From Mactra quadrangularis (lineage: Eukaryota; Mollusca; Bivalvia; Venerida; Mactridae), in the NCBI GenBank assembly GCA_025267735.1, contig CM046304.1, positions 806,001 to 870,000 of the forward strand: DNA of 64,000 nucleotides, in the 5' to 3' direction. The notes beneath the pieces were generated by a model that saw nothing but the letters and a program-made list of their open reading frames with translations, made no database searches and was not told the origin of the DNA. Of the stretch, positions 21,140 through 32,345 are shown piece after piece (within the stretch, counting starts at the first letter, position 1; the number at the start of each line of letters is the position of its first letter). Both the position numbers and the translations under genes were made by a program.

Positions 21140-24100
21140 ATGTCTCGTCATATCTATATAGGTATATTAGTGTTAGTTGTAGTTATATCATCATGCATGG
21201 CGCGCCATACTTCCGACAGAAACAGTACATCAAGTAGGGGAGGGTCCCGCAGAGGAGATGAACAAAGGGGAACAACCAGATCCACTCGGAACAGAACGGG
21301 ATGTAAGTCAATAAGTCCTATAATCAAAGCGCTCAAAGCACCGTCGGACATTGGGTTTTGATAGAATATGTAAGTTTTACACGGGATTATATAACAAACG
21401 GAAGCGATACATGGGAATTTTCTATAAGGCAAGCCGGATTTGATATTCTACAATTGCACAAACAGCATATCGTCTGCTTGAAAACGCGTAATGGGAATCA
21501 TATTAATTGAAGTAGTAATTATCCCTTGAATTGCGCACGCAAGGCTTTAAATTTAAATAAGGATTTGCTACAGTTGCTACGAAACATAGGGAACCCCAAT
21601 GTAAAAATACAATGAATATTAAGTTAAGGGACCACGCAATGGAAAGACACAAAGTGGGCGCTTAAGTCAAATGTTGATTATCAGTCTTTATTTTGAGTAA
21701 CGCTGGAGTGTTGCGCTATGTATGCATTCAGTTTTGATACTGTGGCTGCATGCGGAACTTTTCGGCTGTTACTGCCTAATTACTGTATAACTCACTTTTG
21801 TCATAGGGGCCGCCATTGAAGTCAGCAAAGGTGAGACTAAAACGCGTACTTTTTGTGACAACACAGCTAGACGAGAAATTTAAGGTTATTGAATTGATAT
21901 ACGTATGAATCCTGGATAGCGCCGAATATCTTTTTAAATATACTTCTTGGTTTTGATTGGTTGCTGAAAAATGACGAAAAACAAGATCACGTGACTGTAC
22001 ACTTCGTCTTCGTAACTTTACGCTCTTTTTTTAATTTTTAAAGGGTGGTTTGGACGCCCAAATCGTCAAAGTAGCTCTTCATCTGCAAGTTCTAAAACAG
22101 TGCTCGACATGATGGTTGAAAGTGAATATATCACTCAGGAAACAGTTAATAATATCTACAAAGAATCGGCCCTTGCTTTGTACGAAATGTTGCTTGCTAA
22201 TGGTTCACTTACCATGGAGGACCTGAAGAGAGATGGAAGTAAGTTATCATATTTTAATATAATTATAGGCTTAGCCTATTGATGGAAAACACGGGAAATT
22301 TAGTAATGTACATGAAGTTAGTTTGTCGTAGAGGCTGTTTATACTTAAACAGCCAAATCTCCATTTCACCAATGTCTGCTTCATTTCGTTTGCAAAAAAC
22401 AACAGTGCGTGTTTTAGTCATAACGTCCCACAATGCAATACAGGAACCAGAAGCGTTCCGAAAACCCGGGTCGATAGCGCAGTTGGTAGCGCGCCGGGAT
22501 TTGGATACTCGTGCCCGAGGGGGTGCGGGTTCGAATCCTACCCGGAGAGGTTATACCCTTCCATGAAAATTTGACAATAATGTCAATTTTCCTCCATTGA
22601 TTAGATAATATGGAGAAGTTTCCGGCCTTGTGGAAGGGTAGGTGAGTACTGGTTATAGACAATGGTCCAGGAAAGCTAGGTTAGGTGCGCTGGACGCCGT
22701 GAAATGACCTAAATTGTGTTGATACGGCGTTAACTCCAAAAAATAAATAGCGTTCCGAACGTGCAATTTTAGTTCGAAAAAATGAGAGTATGTTATCTCC
22801 CTTTTAGTTGAAAAATAGAAGAACTAAAGGGAGGTAACTAGAAAACTAAAACGTCGACACTCAATTCAGTTTTGACATTTAACACTATACTGAAATTAAT
22901 CCGCCAAAACTCACACTCGCACTTGTAATGATTATTCTTGCAGAAAGGTCAGATCGGGGTCAAACTTTACGCACAATACATGTACATGTATTATTTGTTT
23001 GTTTTAGTTTTACTGTCATTGACATCTCAAGATAATAACACTGAATCAAATACCAGTGGCAGAGTGTTGGCTGCAGTCACTAATGAAGGTAATTTTTTAA
23101 ATAACATTCGGAACAACTCGTCAATCATCTACGTAGATAAACTATACTGACACGCAAAAAACTATACACTCAGTAAAAGACAAATTTCACATACAAAGTT
23201 AAATTCAATGTAGGTATGTTTGGTATCATTCTTTAGCAAAATCTATTTGCCGCATATCTATGTAAATTTCATTAAATTTCAGTTAATATCTTAAGTATAT
23301 TTAACGTTTAAAGACAGAGGGTCGAAAAGTAAAAGTTGCAGACGTTCTTTGCTTTTCTTTGTATTAACTTAAGAAAAGAGTTTAATAATGTGATTATACA
23401 TCAATATATGTTATGCCCACCATACGGATCACGGCAAGCAATTGTGAACGCATAGACCTGTCGTAACGTCTAATGACGTCGAACGGAGGAAAATCAACAT
23501 TGCTTTAAATTTTTCATAGATGTTGCGACAACAGGCGGTCAGTACGGTTCCGAGTAAAAAAAACACCAATTACATATGAAATATAAAACTCAGAATCGTG
23601 CCGGCTGCCTATTGTTGCGACGTAAACGTCTAAAGAGTAAAAAGCCGTCAATTGCGGCGTTTAGCGGAGTTGCGACCTTAGCGGCGTACGACATGCTACA
23701 TTCATTTTATATTTGCAGCGAACCCAAGTCGAAGTGAATTCTCCGACGCCCTGGGGGCTCTAGATCTATTTGGAGAATCCGAGTTAAGACGTTTAAGAAG
23801 ACATATGAGAAATAGAAACCTCACTGCCGTAGAAATGATGGAAATGCTTACTTCAAGAAGTCGTAACAGAAACAGACTAGAACGTGTACTTGATATAACC
23901 AACATTGAGGCCATGTCAGATCAACAAATACTGAACTTGATTATGTCAACCGCTGAAGAACAACTCGTCAGAAAGGATGCCACACCTACTGGTATTTATA
24001 CAGTAAATCTTGCCCAAGCGACCACATCTCCTAAGCGACCATTTGCATAAGCGACCACTCTGAACCCCTCGACCGTTTTTACTATTTAAATATTTGTCTA

Positions 24101-27100
24101 CACCGACTTCTGCTTAACGCTACCAGCGACCACTGATTTTGGGCGAAACTGACTGACCTTTTTTTGTTAAATGACATGCCTGCTGGTATATATACATGTA
24201 TTTCGTCTGCTTTTAAAACGCAACTCTGTTCTAACTAAAAAGAACTTTAACAAAAAAAATTCTGATATCCTTAAAAAATAATTCCATGACGTACAGTAAA
24301 GATTAATTACATAATCCGTTACATAGGATAAAACTTCTTGCTCAAGGAAACAACGGGGTAGGTTTTTGATGGGATTTAATTCGAACCAACGCGGAGCTGG
24401 CTATCCAATGATTACCAGTCCATCGTAGTACTTTCTCGGCCACGCCCGCTCCTGTAACCTTTAATTTATTTTTAATTTTGACCTGTATTCAATATATTTA
24501 TAGCCGAGGTCACTGCTGAACAACTCATTGCAGCATTCGAAATACTGGAATTGGTGAAAATGGAAGATTTAGAACAAATGCGATCCTACGTCAGTGAAAA
24601 CATCATAGACGCATTACAGCTACTGGAGAGCGCCATGGCTGTTCGGAATGAAACTTTCACAGAGTTTTTATCAGACGTCCCTAGTGACCTGTCTAATCAG
24701 GAAATATTGGAGTACATAATGACACGTCCAGAAGTTGCTGGAAACGGTATGCATGTATTGATCAATTTTATACAACTGTCATTGGTGCGTACAATAACCC
24801 ATCTGATTTAAATACTCATAGCAGTATGGAGTTTGTCTGAATTATGGCCCTTTTAAAATTGGATGCAACATTTTATCTTTAAAACTGCTAAAGGGATTTA
24901 CTTTATACTTCATTCATTTTAGGGGGTTACAATTGGAGGTGAATAACGAGTATGAATTTTGACTGTGGTTTGAAATTGTGGCGCCTTTGTACTAAGTTCT
25001 AAGTTATTTTTACATGCAGATATTTCAACTTTAACCAATGAAAGTATCAACTTTAAATTTAACTCATCTCAATTGGATTGCAAATCAGTCATTTTGTTCA
25101 ATAGTCGAGCTCGCTGGACTGTGCTTGTTTTATACTCGTTTATATTTTAGTGCCACCAAGCTCTCCAGTACTATTTAACCCAGAAGATATTGGTCCAGGT
25201 AAGTAACAGTGTGACATCGTACACATTCCTCATATGGAAAATTTTGTTACAATCATAAATACACTGCCTTACAATAATTCCTTCCCAGTATTGTGCGTAA
25301 AGTTTGACCCTGATCTGACCTTTATGCAAGAATATTTATTACATTGAATACGAATGAAATATTAATGCTCGATACCGATCGGAGTATATCGTCAAAGCTC
25401 GAATGCATTAATTACACAGGGATTATCTTAATATATTAAAGCATCATGCCAAAGTGTAGAATAAGCGTGTTATTGATTTTCGTCGGGATATGTGTAGGTA
25501 ATTATTCATGATGTAAATGTGAAAGGTCAGATCGGGGTCAAACTTTACGCACAATACAAATTTATTGAATCGCTTTAAATTTCAAGTTCAAGCTTGAAGA
25601 CTCATTCAATCATTGTTTATTTTATTCATTATTCAAGCATGGAAACTAAATCTTAATTTGTACATTTCATTTTTTTTAAGTTGCAGCAAAAGTTGTCTAT
25701 CAGCCTCCAAAGCTACAGTCAATGTATCTCAATGAGTTAACTAGTATCAAGCTTGGGATATTTTTGTTTTTTCAAAAATCCAAAAGAAAATTGCACTGAT
25801 TTCAAAAAGCAAAACTAATAATAATTTAACAATAATCTGCTTTTAAAACTCCGTGTTGTTCAATGTAAAATTGTGAATGTGTGAAGGAACTTTTGGGGTG
25901 CAGGTATATTCAAAATTAATGTTAAAAAGACGATGTCAACTATACATACAGTTTTAATATCTGACTCCATATGTTCAATTAAAATGCATTAATGGTTAAA
26001 CACCATAGCAACACATTGTATAGGTCATATTATTGCGGTCAGTTAACCAACTCATTGTTCATGGAACAGCTAAATTTCATGATTTAGCTGTAAACCAGTT
26101 ACTAGGCGCATACTTCCGCCAGTGACTGACAACTATCCTACATGAAATCGAATATGTTATATAGAATAAAGACCAAAGATATTATTTCATGACCAAGTAT
26201 GCTCCGCCCGGGAATCCAGCTTACGACCTCTCGATCAGCAGACGTACGTGTGCGCTACCAACTGGGCTAGCTGGACAGCTAAAATGGTTCACTGCCCGTG
26301 CGTTCAAAACGCTTTAAATATCAAAATTGAATAAACTAACTACTGCAGGGTGCACTGTCGCAGAAAAAAACTGAAAACATTTCCATAATACTCCATGCCG
26401 TTTTGAAACGATATCTCAACATCTTTTCAATGGTAACAAAACATAAGATTACTTATTCCGCGCTTTAACGATTTTCAAGAAAGACAATCAGGCGTAATTC
26501 AAGCGTGACATCTAATTTTACTATGACTAGACCGACTTATGTTACCTCCCTTTGATTATTTCAGCGGACCCTAGCGTTAATGAGTTTATTGAAGCATTGA
26601 GACGAATGAATGTCGTTGATGGATCAACCCTATCAATTTTGTCAATGTATATGAAGAGTAACAATTTAAAACCTCTGCAAGTAGTGGAACTTGCCTACAC
26701 TAATAATGAAGATCTTGTAAACAGAATATCACAATTGATACCAAGTCAAAATGGTGGCGATGGACCAATGGACGCTCAGGAATTGCTTGATGCATTGATG
26801 TTTCTATCACAAAGCTCCAATAGTAAGCATAAATTATGTATAGTCAATTTTTTTCCCAACTTGTCAAATTCTGAATAATTTCATGGTGGTTGAATACACA
26901 ATATCTCTATTTCATGAGTGTAAGACAAAGAACACGAAGTCATCGTGATATTATTAATGTTTTGACAGCATTCGAAACTACATCGGCGATCTTCTACGCA
27001 GATAAACCTCGGATATCATAAGGTGAAAAAAATAGATCTATGAATTTGGTTTCTGTGGTAATATAGTCTGAACTACACAGAAATACGACGTGTGAGACAT

Positions 27101-28781
27101 TGTCCTGATGAAATGATGTGATAGAGCGTGTAACAATGTTATTATTTAATGTTGACATAAAAATGACAGTCGCCGGATCTTATAACCTAGTTGTATTTCT
27201 ACTAAGTCTGATTTCCGAGGTATATTTTCGTAGATGATCGCCGAGGTTGTTCCAAATGGTTTTGACAGTTGAGAAAAAAACGAACTATAATCAGGATATA
27301 TACGATAGCCACGGGATCTTCAGAATGCAAACAAACTCTTTGATTTTATCATATTCTTGCAGCAGACGACAAATAGAATAATTCAAATACTCATAGTGCA
27401 TAAAATAACTACATGTTTTTTTCATGTAGATAAAGAAGGGAAAATATCGGGACTTTCAATTTTCAATCGAGATAACGAAAAGTCGACGTAAGCGTAGGCA
27501 AGATAATACGAATTGACTGTATTACAATTCTGTATATTAAAATGCCCGAATTAGCCTATGAATTGTAATAGTTCATTTAAATTATTTTTGAAAACGACCA
27601 AGTTGACTATTCGATCCAATGTTTGTTCGTTTGATTCGAAGCTAACTATCACAATTCACGGAGCCAATTGGAATTTTTTGAAGAAATGAAAGTAGAAGTT
27701 TAGGCCTGCCATACCGGAATTTTGTAAAGCGTCCATGTGCGCGTAGGTTTTAGAGTCCTCATTCCAGAAATAAATGTTAGTGAAATTTTCTTAAATCGTT
27801 TTGATGTTTCGGGATTCGATAAATGATTTTTCTCAGGAAATACTGATAGTTCCTTGTTTCCGTGTATTTAATTAATAATAAAGTACATGTGTATGTTGTA
27901 TATACTTTTCATAGAATTAGTTTCATCTCACATTAAATTAATGTCATAAACGTTCATGTACTACCAAGTACTTATTTGTGTGAATACTAGCTTGAATAGA
28001 CACGAGTTTTCGGTTTGTGTGTTTGTACCTAGGTTTGTCAAAGTTGAGTTGACGCTTAACAAAATTCCAATTCAGCATGGCCTTATGTTATGCGCTACAA
28101 AATGAAATTCATATATTATTCTAAATTTAAATTAGCGAAAACACATGCTCGTTTACCTTTATTAGTAATTGCTGTAGATCACGTGTCTACAGGACCTATG
28201 AATGTTACATCATGGTCGCCTGTGTATGCTGCGTGATGTGACATTCTCATTTGCATTCGGAACTCGGTTATTCACCAGGAATACTTATTCATTAAATGAT
28301 TGGTCAAAGGGTCCCGAAGTTTCCGATTTGCTGAGGCAAACGAGATCTTTCAAAGACATTTAATCGCATTCAATTGCATGAAACAATATGCGTTTGAAGA
28401 GCTTTTGATGCCGTTTTAATTTCGAATGTTGAAGCATTAATAAGAATCTATAAAGATTTTTTTGTTTGAACATCCCTTAAATTTGCCTGTCAGTATAACC
28501 CCCAAGATAAAGATTATTTTGGATTTTCTTATAATATGGAAAGCTTGAATCATTTTCATCTGATTTTAGGTGAGCCTGTAGTTGCCAGTGGTGACTCTAC
28601 TGGAACCGGAAGTGGGAACTCTTCAACCAGAGGATCAAGAGGTAGAAATGGAAACAGATCGAGAGGTGGATTTTTTCGTAGGTGGTTGAGACAACTTGGT
28701 TCCAGAGGGCGTTCTTCAAGGCCAAGGTCAAAGTCTAACCGATCGATTAATTCATTAATTAACCATTTGATTAATAATTGA
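21140..28781 (+). CDS. Secreted multi-module protein, long form (signal-peptide exon 1)
   Basis: I do not recognise the family. Exons proposed from splice sites: 21140-21302, 21807-21830 (24-base micro-exon, weakest), 22044-22238, 23719-23991, 24504-24746, 25151-25198, 26565-26822 and 28570-28781 (TAA). All internal junctions are phase 1, and the sum is 471 residues. Residues 1-21 are a signal peptide (MSRHIYIGILVLVVVISSCM) and the next 33 are Arg/Ser/Thr-rich. Exons 4, 5 and 7 each encode a helix-rich module of about 80 residues. They align: LRRLRRHMRNRNLTAVEMME, LEQMRSYVSENIIDALQLLE and LSILSMYMKSNNLKPLQVVE, then SDQQILNLIMS, SNQEILEYIMT and DAQELLDALMF. The exon at 22044 carries a shorter relative. 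The exon at 25151 is a 16-residue Pro-rich linker. The last exon is basic: Gly/Ser, then RGRNGNRSRGGFFRRWLRQL and SINSLINHLINN. Two other start exons (22980, 25446) could serve the same downstream exons. No catalytic motif and few cysteines. AATAAA at 28938. The exons are probably real; which ones are joined is unproven. Confidence 0.6.
22465..22748 (+). mobile_element. SINE family S1, full length
   Basis: tRNA-like head with box A TAGCGCAGTTGGTAGCGC and box B GGTTCGAATCC. The body has GACAATAATGTCAATTTTCC and GAGTACTGGTTATAGACAA, and the tail is TGACCTAAATTGTGTTG..ACGGCGTTAA, then A-rich. It lies in an intron of the secreted multi-module locus. Not a functional tRNA: the anticodon arm does not fold into a standard tRNA and the 3' side runs on. 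Confidence 0.9.
22943..22979. repeat. Solo copy of an inverted-repeat arm next to an alternative start
   Basis: AAAGGTCAGATCGGGGTCAA, continuing with ACTTTACGCACAATAC. The same arm occurs at 25522-25557 (direct) and 25290-25328 (inverted). Here it forms the 5' leader immediately before an ATG at 22980. A C-A-G at its inner edge makes an acceptor-like site that the other two arms lack (they read CAT or TGA there). Confidence 0.85.
22980..23088 (+). CDS. Alternative signal-peptide exon 2 of the secreted locus
   Basis: The ATG at 22980 (with a second at 22986) begins MYMYYLFVLVLLSLTSQDNN, a good signal peptide, followed by a polar stretch ending AAVTNE and a GT donor after 23088 in phase 1. Joined to 23719, 24504, 25151, 26565 and 28570 it gives an in-frame protein of 380 residues. 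It may be the first exon of a separate gene or an alternative first exon of the locus starting at 21140. An acceptor-like TTATTCTTGCAG ends at 22943, and the frame is open from there, so inclusion as an internal exon cannot be excluded. Confidence 0.55.
24360..24455 (-). mobile_element. tRNA-like SINE head fragment
   Basis: On the minus strand: GGGCGTGGCCGAG, a serine/leucine-tRNA-like box A, then CGATGGACTGGTAATC and a box B-like GTTGGTTCGAATTA. The body is missing. Weak candidate. Confidence 0.45.
25288..25558. mobile_element. MITE-like inverted repeat enclosing a signal-peptide exon
   Basis: Left arm TTGTGCGTAAAGTTTGACCC (continuing TGATCTGACCTTT) and right arm AAAGGTCAGATCGGGGTCAA (continuing ACTTTACGCACAA) are inverted copies of about 36 bp with two or three mismatches. 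The interior of about 195 bp contains the candidate start exon 25446-25497. A related element with AATATTAACCTGAGCTTGA arms is at 33356-33728. Confidence 0.8.
25446..25497 (+). CDS. Alternative signal-peptide exon 3 of the secreted locus
   Basis: ATG at 25446 encodes MPKCRISVLLIFVGICV, then a GTAATT donor at 25498 in phase 1. Joined to 26565-26822 and 28570-28781 it yields an in-frame 173-residue protein: signal peptide, one helical module (ADPSVNEF...), basic RG tail. That is a complete and compact gene architecture. It lies entirely within an inverted-repeat element. No strong acceptor is seen just upstream, so transcription may start here. Read from sequence only; a 17-residue frame could arise by chance. 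Confidence 0.45.
25993..26280 (-). mobile_element. SINE family S2, reverse orientation
   Basis: GGTTAAACACCATAGC start, degenerate core, reversed box B region GGGAATCCAGCTTACGACC and a box A remnant (CCAACTGGGCTAGC). More diverged than most S2 copies. Confidence 0.8.
26847..27281. mobile_element. Foldback element with TTTTTCCCAACTTGTCAAA ends
   Basis: The left end and the right end (TTTTGACAGTTGAGAAAAAAA) are loose inverted repeats. The interior has TAATTTCATGGTGGTTGAAT and GTGTAAGACAAAGAACACGA. A shorter copy with the same ends is at 31553-31675. The element begins 25 bases after the exon ending at 26822. Confidence 0.7.
27700..28090 (+). repeat. Dispersed repeat, inverted copy at 43180-43590
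   Basis: CATTCATGTACTACCAAGTACTT-type sequence, TTTGTGTGAATACTAGCTTG and CCTAGGTTTGTCAAAGTTGA all recur in the opposite orientation at 43180-43590 in a sulfotransferase intron. Non-coding. Confidence 0.75.
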
Positions 28782-29111
28782 AAGAATTTCAAGCAAAATT
28801 TTCCATGGCACAAAATACCACACTTCTGTAAAAAACACTCTTTTTAAAACAGCACACTTTTTTATAAAGACAAACTCTTTCTCGCCAAATTCTAACCAAT
28901 TGTCAACTGCTGGTAAACCATTAAACCCTTATTTTTAAATAAAAACAATAACATTTTAATAAATAAATATCTTATAGCATTTAAATGATGTGTTTAACTT
29001 ATTTTTGAAGCAATGTATGGCATAGTTATTCAGACATGGCCAGATGTAAGTAGCCTACAGGCTAGATAGTTAAAACCTAAACTTTAAGATGTTCTAATAG
29101 GGTTTGATGCT

Positions 29112-29320
29112 GTGATTACATAAATTATGGCCATTTTATGGAGGACAGCTCACCTAACCTAGCCATCCTGGATGTCTATTTTTTATACTAAGTTTAATGC
29201 TGTTTTAACACAAATTATGGTCATTTCATGGAGGCCAACTCACCTAACTTAGCTTTCCTGGATCTTTGTCCTATAACCAGTTATCACCCTCTATTCTACA
29301 AGGCAAACAACTTACTCATG
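29112..29320 (-). mobile_element. Degenerate SINE family S1 (two tail pieces)
   Basis: Two partly repeated tails: AGGACAGCTCACCTAACCTA near 29142 and AGGCCAACTCACCTAACTTA near 29231, each preceded by a TTATGG(C/T)CATTT motif. No tRNA-like head. Confidence 0.5.
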
Positions 29321-29365
29321 TACAATGCACCATTCAGAACACCTCAACCATTCATTAAATGAATA

Positions 29366-29650
29366 CCCGGGTCGGTGGTCCACTTAGTAGCGTGCCGAGA
29401 TTCGGAATCTCGTGTCCTAAAGGGGGTACGGATTTGAATCCCACCTGGGGAGGTTATATCCCCTCATGAAAATTTTACAATAATGTCAATTTTCCTCCAT
29501 TAATAAAATATATGGAGACGTTTCCGGCCTTGTGGAAGGCTAGGTGAGTACTGGTTGTAGACAAGGATCCAGGGCTAGGTGAGGTGCGCTGGACGCCATA
29601 AAATGACTTCAATTGTGTTGAAACGGGGTTAAACCAAATAAGAAAAAAAA
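29366..29650 (+). mobile_element. SINE family S1, full length
   Basis: Head GGGTCGGTGGTCCACTTAG, degenerate box B (GGATTTGAATCCC), body TTTACAATAATGTCAATTTT, GAGTACTGGTTGTAGACAA and the tail TTGTGTTGAAACGGGGTTAA, then A-rich. Confidence 0.85.
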
Positions 29651-30111
29651 GTTAAATGATTAGTTATACCAAGTGAATGGCCAAGGAGTTCCAAATGACA
29701 ATGTACCTTTTTAATGAAGCAAAGTCAACTTGTACAGTCAAATTTTGATAGAAGACTACAACCAGCTCAGAAGAGGAGTCTAAGATGGTAAAAAGAACTT
29801 AATTAAATTTTAATACTCAGTTGATAACATACATGCGTTAAAAATGTTCATCAAATTTAATTACAACATTAAAATGTACATGTATTTTCAATATATTTTT
29901 TCCTCATGTTTTGCCAAGAGGAATACAGTATTTTATGTGAAACCGATTTTGAATACTGTCGAAATTCTATACATAGATATGATAGCCCAAAGCTATATAC
30001 ATGTACAATGTATATGTACACTTAAATATTCAATGTAAAAGTTTTACTAAAATAACTACACACGTATAGCTTCCAAACAATTTGATATACTTTTTGAATA
30101 ATTTATGTACT

Positions 30112-30328
30112 GTTTTTTTTGGCTGGGTTAAACACCAGAGCAACACATAGCATAGGTCATATCACAGCAGTCAGTCAACTCACTGTTCACATATTAAAAT
30201 CAGTGGTAGGAGGGAGAATGGTCAAAGAAATGATTTCATGACCAAACTCCGTGAAAGTATGCCCCATCTGGGAATCGAACCCACTACCTGTATAAGTAGA
30301 CTTGGATGCTACCAACTGAGCTAGCTGA
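30112..30328 (-). mobile_element. SINE family S2, internally deleted
   Basis: The usual end GGCTGGGTTAAACACC jumps from ...CTCACTGTTC to AATCAGTGGTAGGAGGGAGA, removing the GCTAAATC-TCTG-GATTTAGC core. Box B (GGGAATCGAACCCAC) and box A (CCAACTGAGCTAGC) are retained. Confidence 0.85.
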
Positions 30329-30487
30329 ATACATTTTGTGGATGTAATAGATTTTGTATTTTTTAGCAAATCCTTGAAGAGTCTGTCGTGTAGTCATTTT
30401 TTCTTGGGACCATTTTGAACAATGTAACTCCACAGGAGCTCGACATTCAGTATCATAGTTTGAAAGGTTCTCTTCTTCTTATAATAA

Positions 30488-30735
30488 ACAAGAGCTGTCA
30501 GAGGAGACAGCATGCTCGACTTTTCTCAGTTAATCAGTGAATGGGTTTTAATAGTAAGGAGGTAGTGATGATGAATAAGTATTCCAAGTTTGAGTTGAAT
30601 ATCTTTGACAGTATTGAAGTTATTTAAATTTGTAAAAACTTTAACCTTGATTTGCAACGCTAACGCCCAGGTGACAGTATAAGGTCTCATTTTCTTCGAA
30701 AATTCGAGCTAAAAGTCGAGCTAAAAATAGTTTTA
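30488..30735. mobile_element. Dispersed repeat starting ACAAGAGCTGTC
   Basis: ACAAGAGCTGTCAGAGGAGA with GCATGCTCGAC, then non-coding sequence. It begins like the element at 5222 but the rest differs. Limits approximate. Confidence 0.4.
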
Positions 30736-31060
30736 TAAAGGAAGGAATTTTTCAAACTACGATACAGAATGTCAAGCTCCTGTGGTAACTTCCACCAAAA
30801 ATAGTAAAAGTTGGCAAGCACTTGCTAGTAGATAAAAAACTTACAAGTGTCTTGAAAACTGAGATAATGTAATACTTTGCATCCTTGGCAATTTGATTGG
30901 GTCCTGGACACATCAAACATCGATCAAATCCAGGGTTCATTTTACATCAGCTGCCAGCATCCAAGAAAGTGGAGTAAGTAGCAGGCGGTTAAGATCATCC
31001 GACATTTAATCCCCACGAGACCCTCCTTTGAGGATGAATGCCCATGAGGTTGTATGCTTT

Positions 31061-31380
31061 TGATTGTTTGTTTTGTTTTTGTTGGGTTTAAAGCTGTAGC
31101 AACACATTGTATAGGTCATATAACGGCAGTCAGTCAACCTACTCACTGTTCCTGGAAAGGCTAAATCTCTGGATTTAGCTGTTAACCAACTACTAAGCAC
31201 ATACTTTCGTCAGTGACAGACAACTGCCCTACATAATTAAGAATCATTGGTAGGAGGGAGAATGACCGTAGATTTAATTACATAACCAAGCTCCACAAAT
31301 GTATGCCCCACTGGGGAATCGAACCCATGACTCCTTGATCAGTAGACTAGCATGCTACTAACTGAGCTAGCCGGGCGGCT
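31061..31380 (-). mobile_element. SINE family S2, full length
   Basis: GTTGGGTTTAAAGCTGTAGC, intact core, GGGAATCGAACCCATGAC (box B reversed) and CTGAGCTAGCCGGGCGGC (head). Among the best-preserved copies. Confidence 0.9.
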
Positions 31381-32345
31381 TTTTGTATGCTTTTAAATCA
31401 GCCTTTACACACTCTTTGGGCTAAACAAATGAATGATGAAAAAATGTAATAAGTAAAAACTTCAATATTTATTTTCAATAATAACAATACTGAGCATACT
31501 CTGCACATATAAACATAAATAATATTTTATAAAACAGTATAACAATAGTATTGTCCATTTTTTCTCAACTTTCAAAGTTTGAATAATTTCACAGTGATTG
31601 AATACACACTATCACAATATCACGAGTGTAAGACAAAGAGCACAAAGTCATGGTTTGACAGTTGAGAAAAAACAAACTACATTACTTTTACTAGTAGCAT
31701 TGTATTCATATTAGAAGCTGTAGTCTAATAATAGAGCACACGCGGGTCCTAAACATACCCCTAGCTAGCACTTTGCCCCCCTCTGGTACCCTTGAATTCA
31801 TATCACATACTTATTACTTTTGGTGTACGAAGGGTACCAGACCACCCAAGGGCTAGGCGGGGATTAAGTTTCTTGTTCTAGTACTTACAATATTCACCTA
31901 GTGACCAATGAAATTAATACAAATATTTTTTCTATAAAGTAGAAAAATAATCACAATTATATAGAGGATTCTCTCAACTCTGGTGTAAGATCAATTTTTA
32001 TCTTACCGAGTGAGCTCAGAAAACAAAATTTCACGAGTGGCATAGCCATAAGTAAAAATGTTATTTTCTGAGGTAACAATAAAAAAAAAAAAGGTCTGAC
32101 ATAAAAGTTGATGTTTTTTTCATGCTTAGTTTTGTGTTGTTACAGGTATATTACACAAATTATAATGTCATTTATCTGCTAAGAAGACATCATTATCAAT
32201 GACAATATAAGATTAAAATTTCACTACGATAAAAATAAAAAATCGATATTTTCATTGTATATTTCCACCAAACAATTAACCCTATTTTTTAAAACATGAA
32301 AATAACAAAAGTTTGACAAGTTTATTTAACTTCAAATAGAACATA

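Noticed and set aside
22465..22560. tRNA gene
   Set aside because: Box A and B are good but the sequence continues into a shared SINE body, and many copies exist. No genuine tRNA gene was found in the window.
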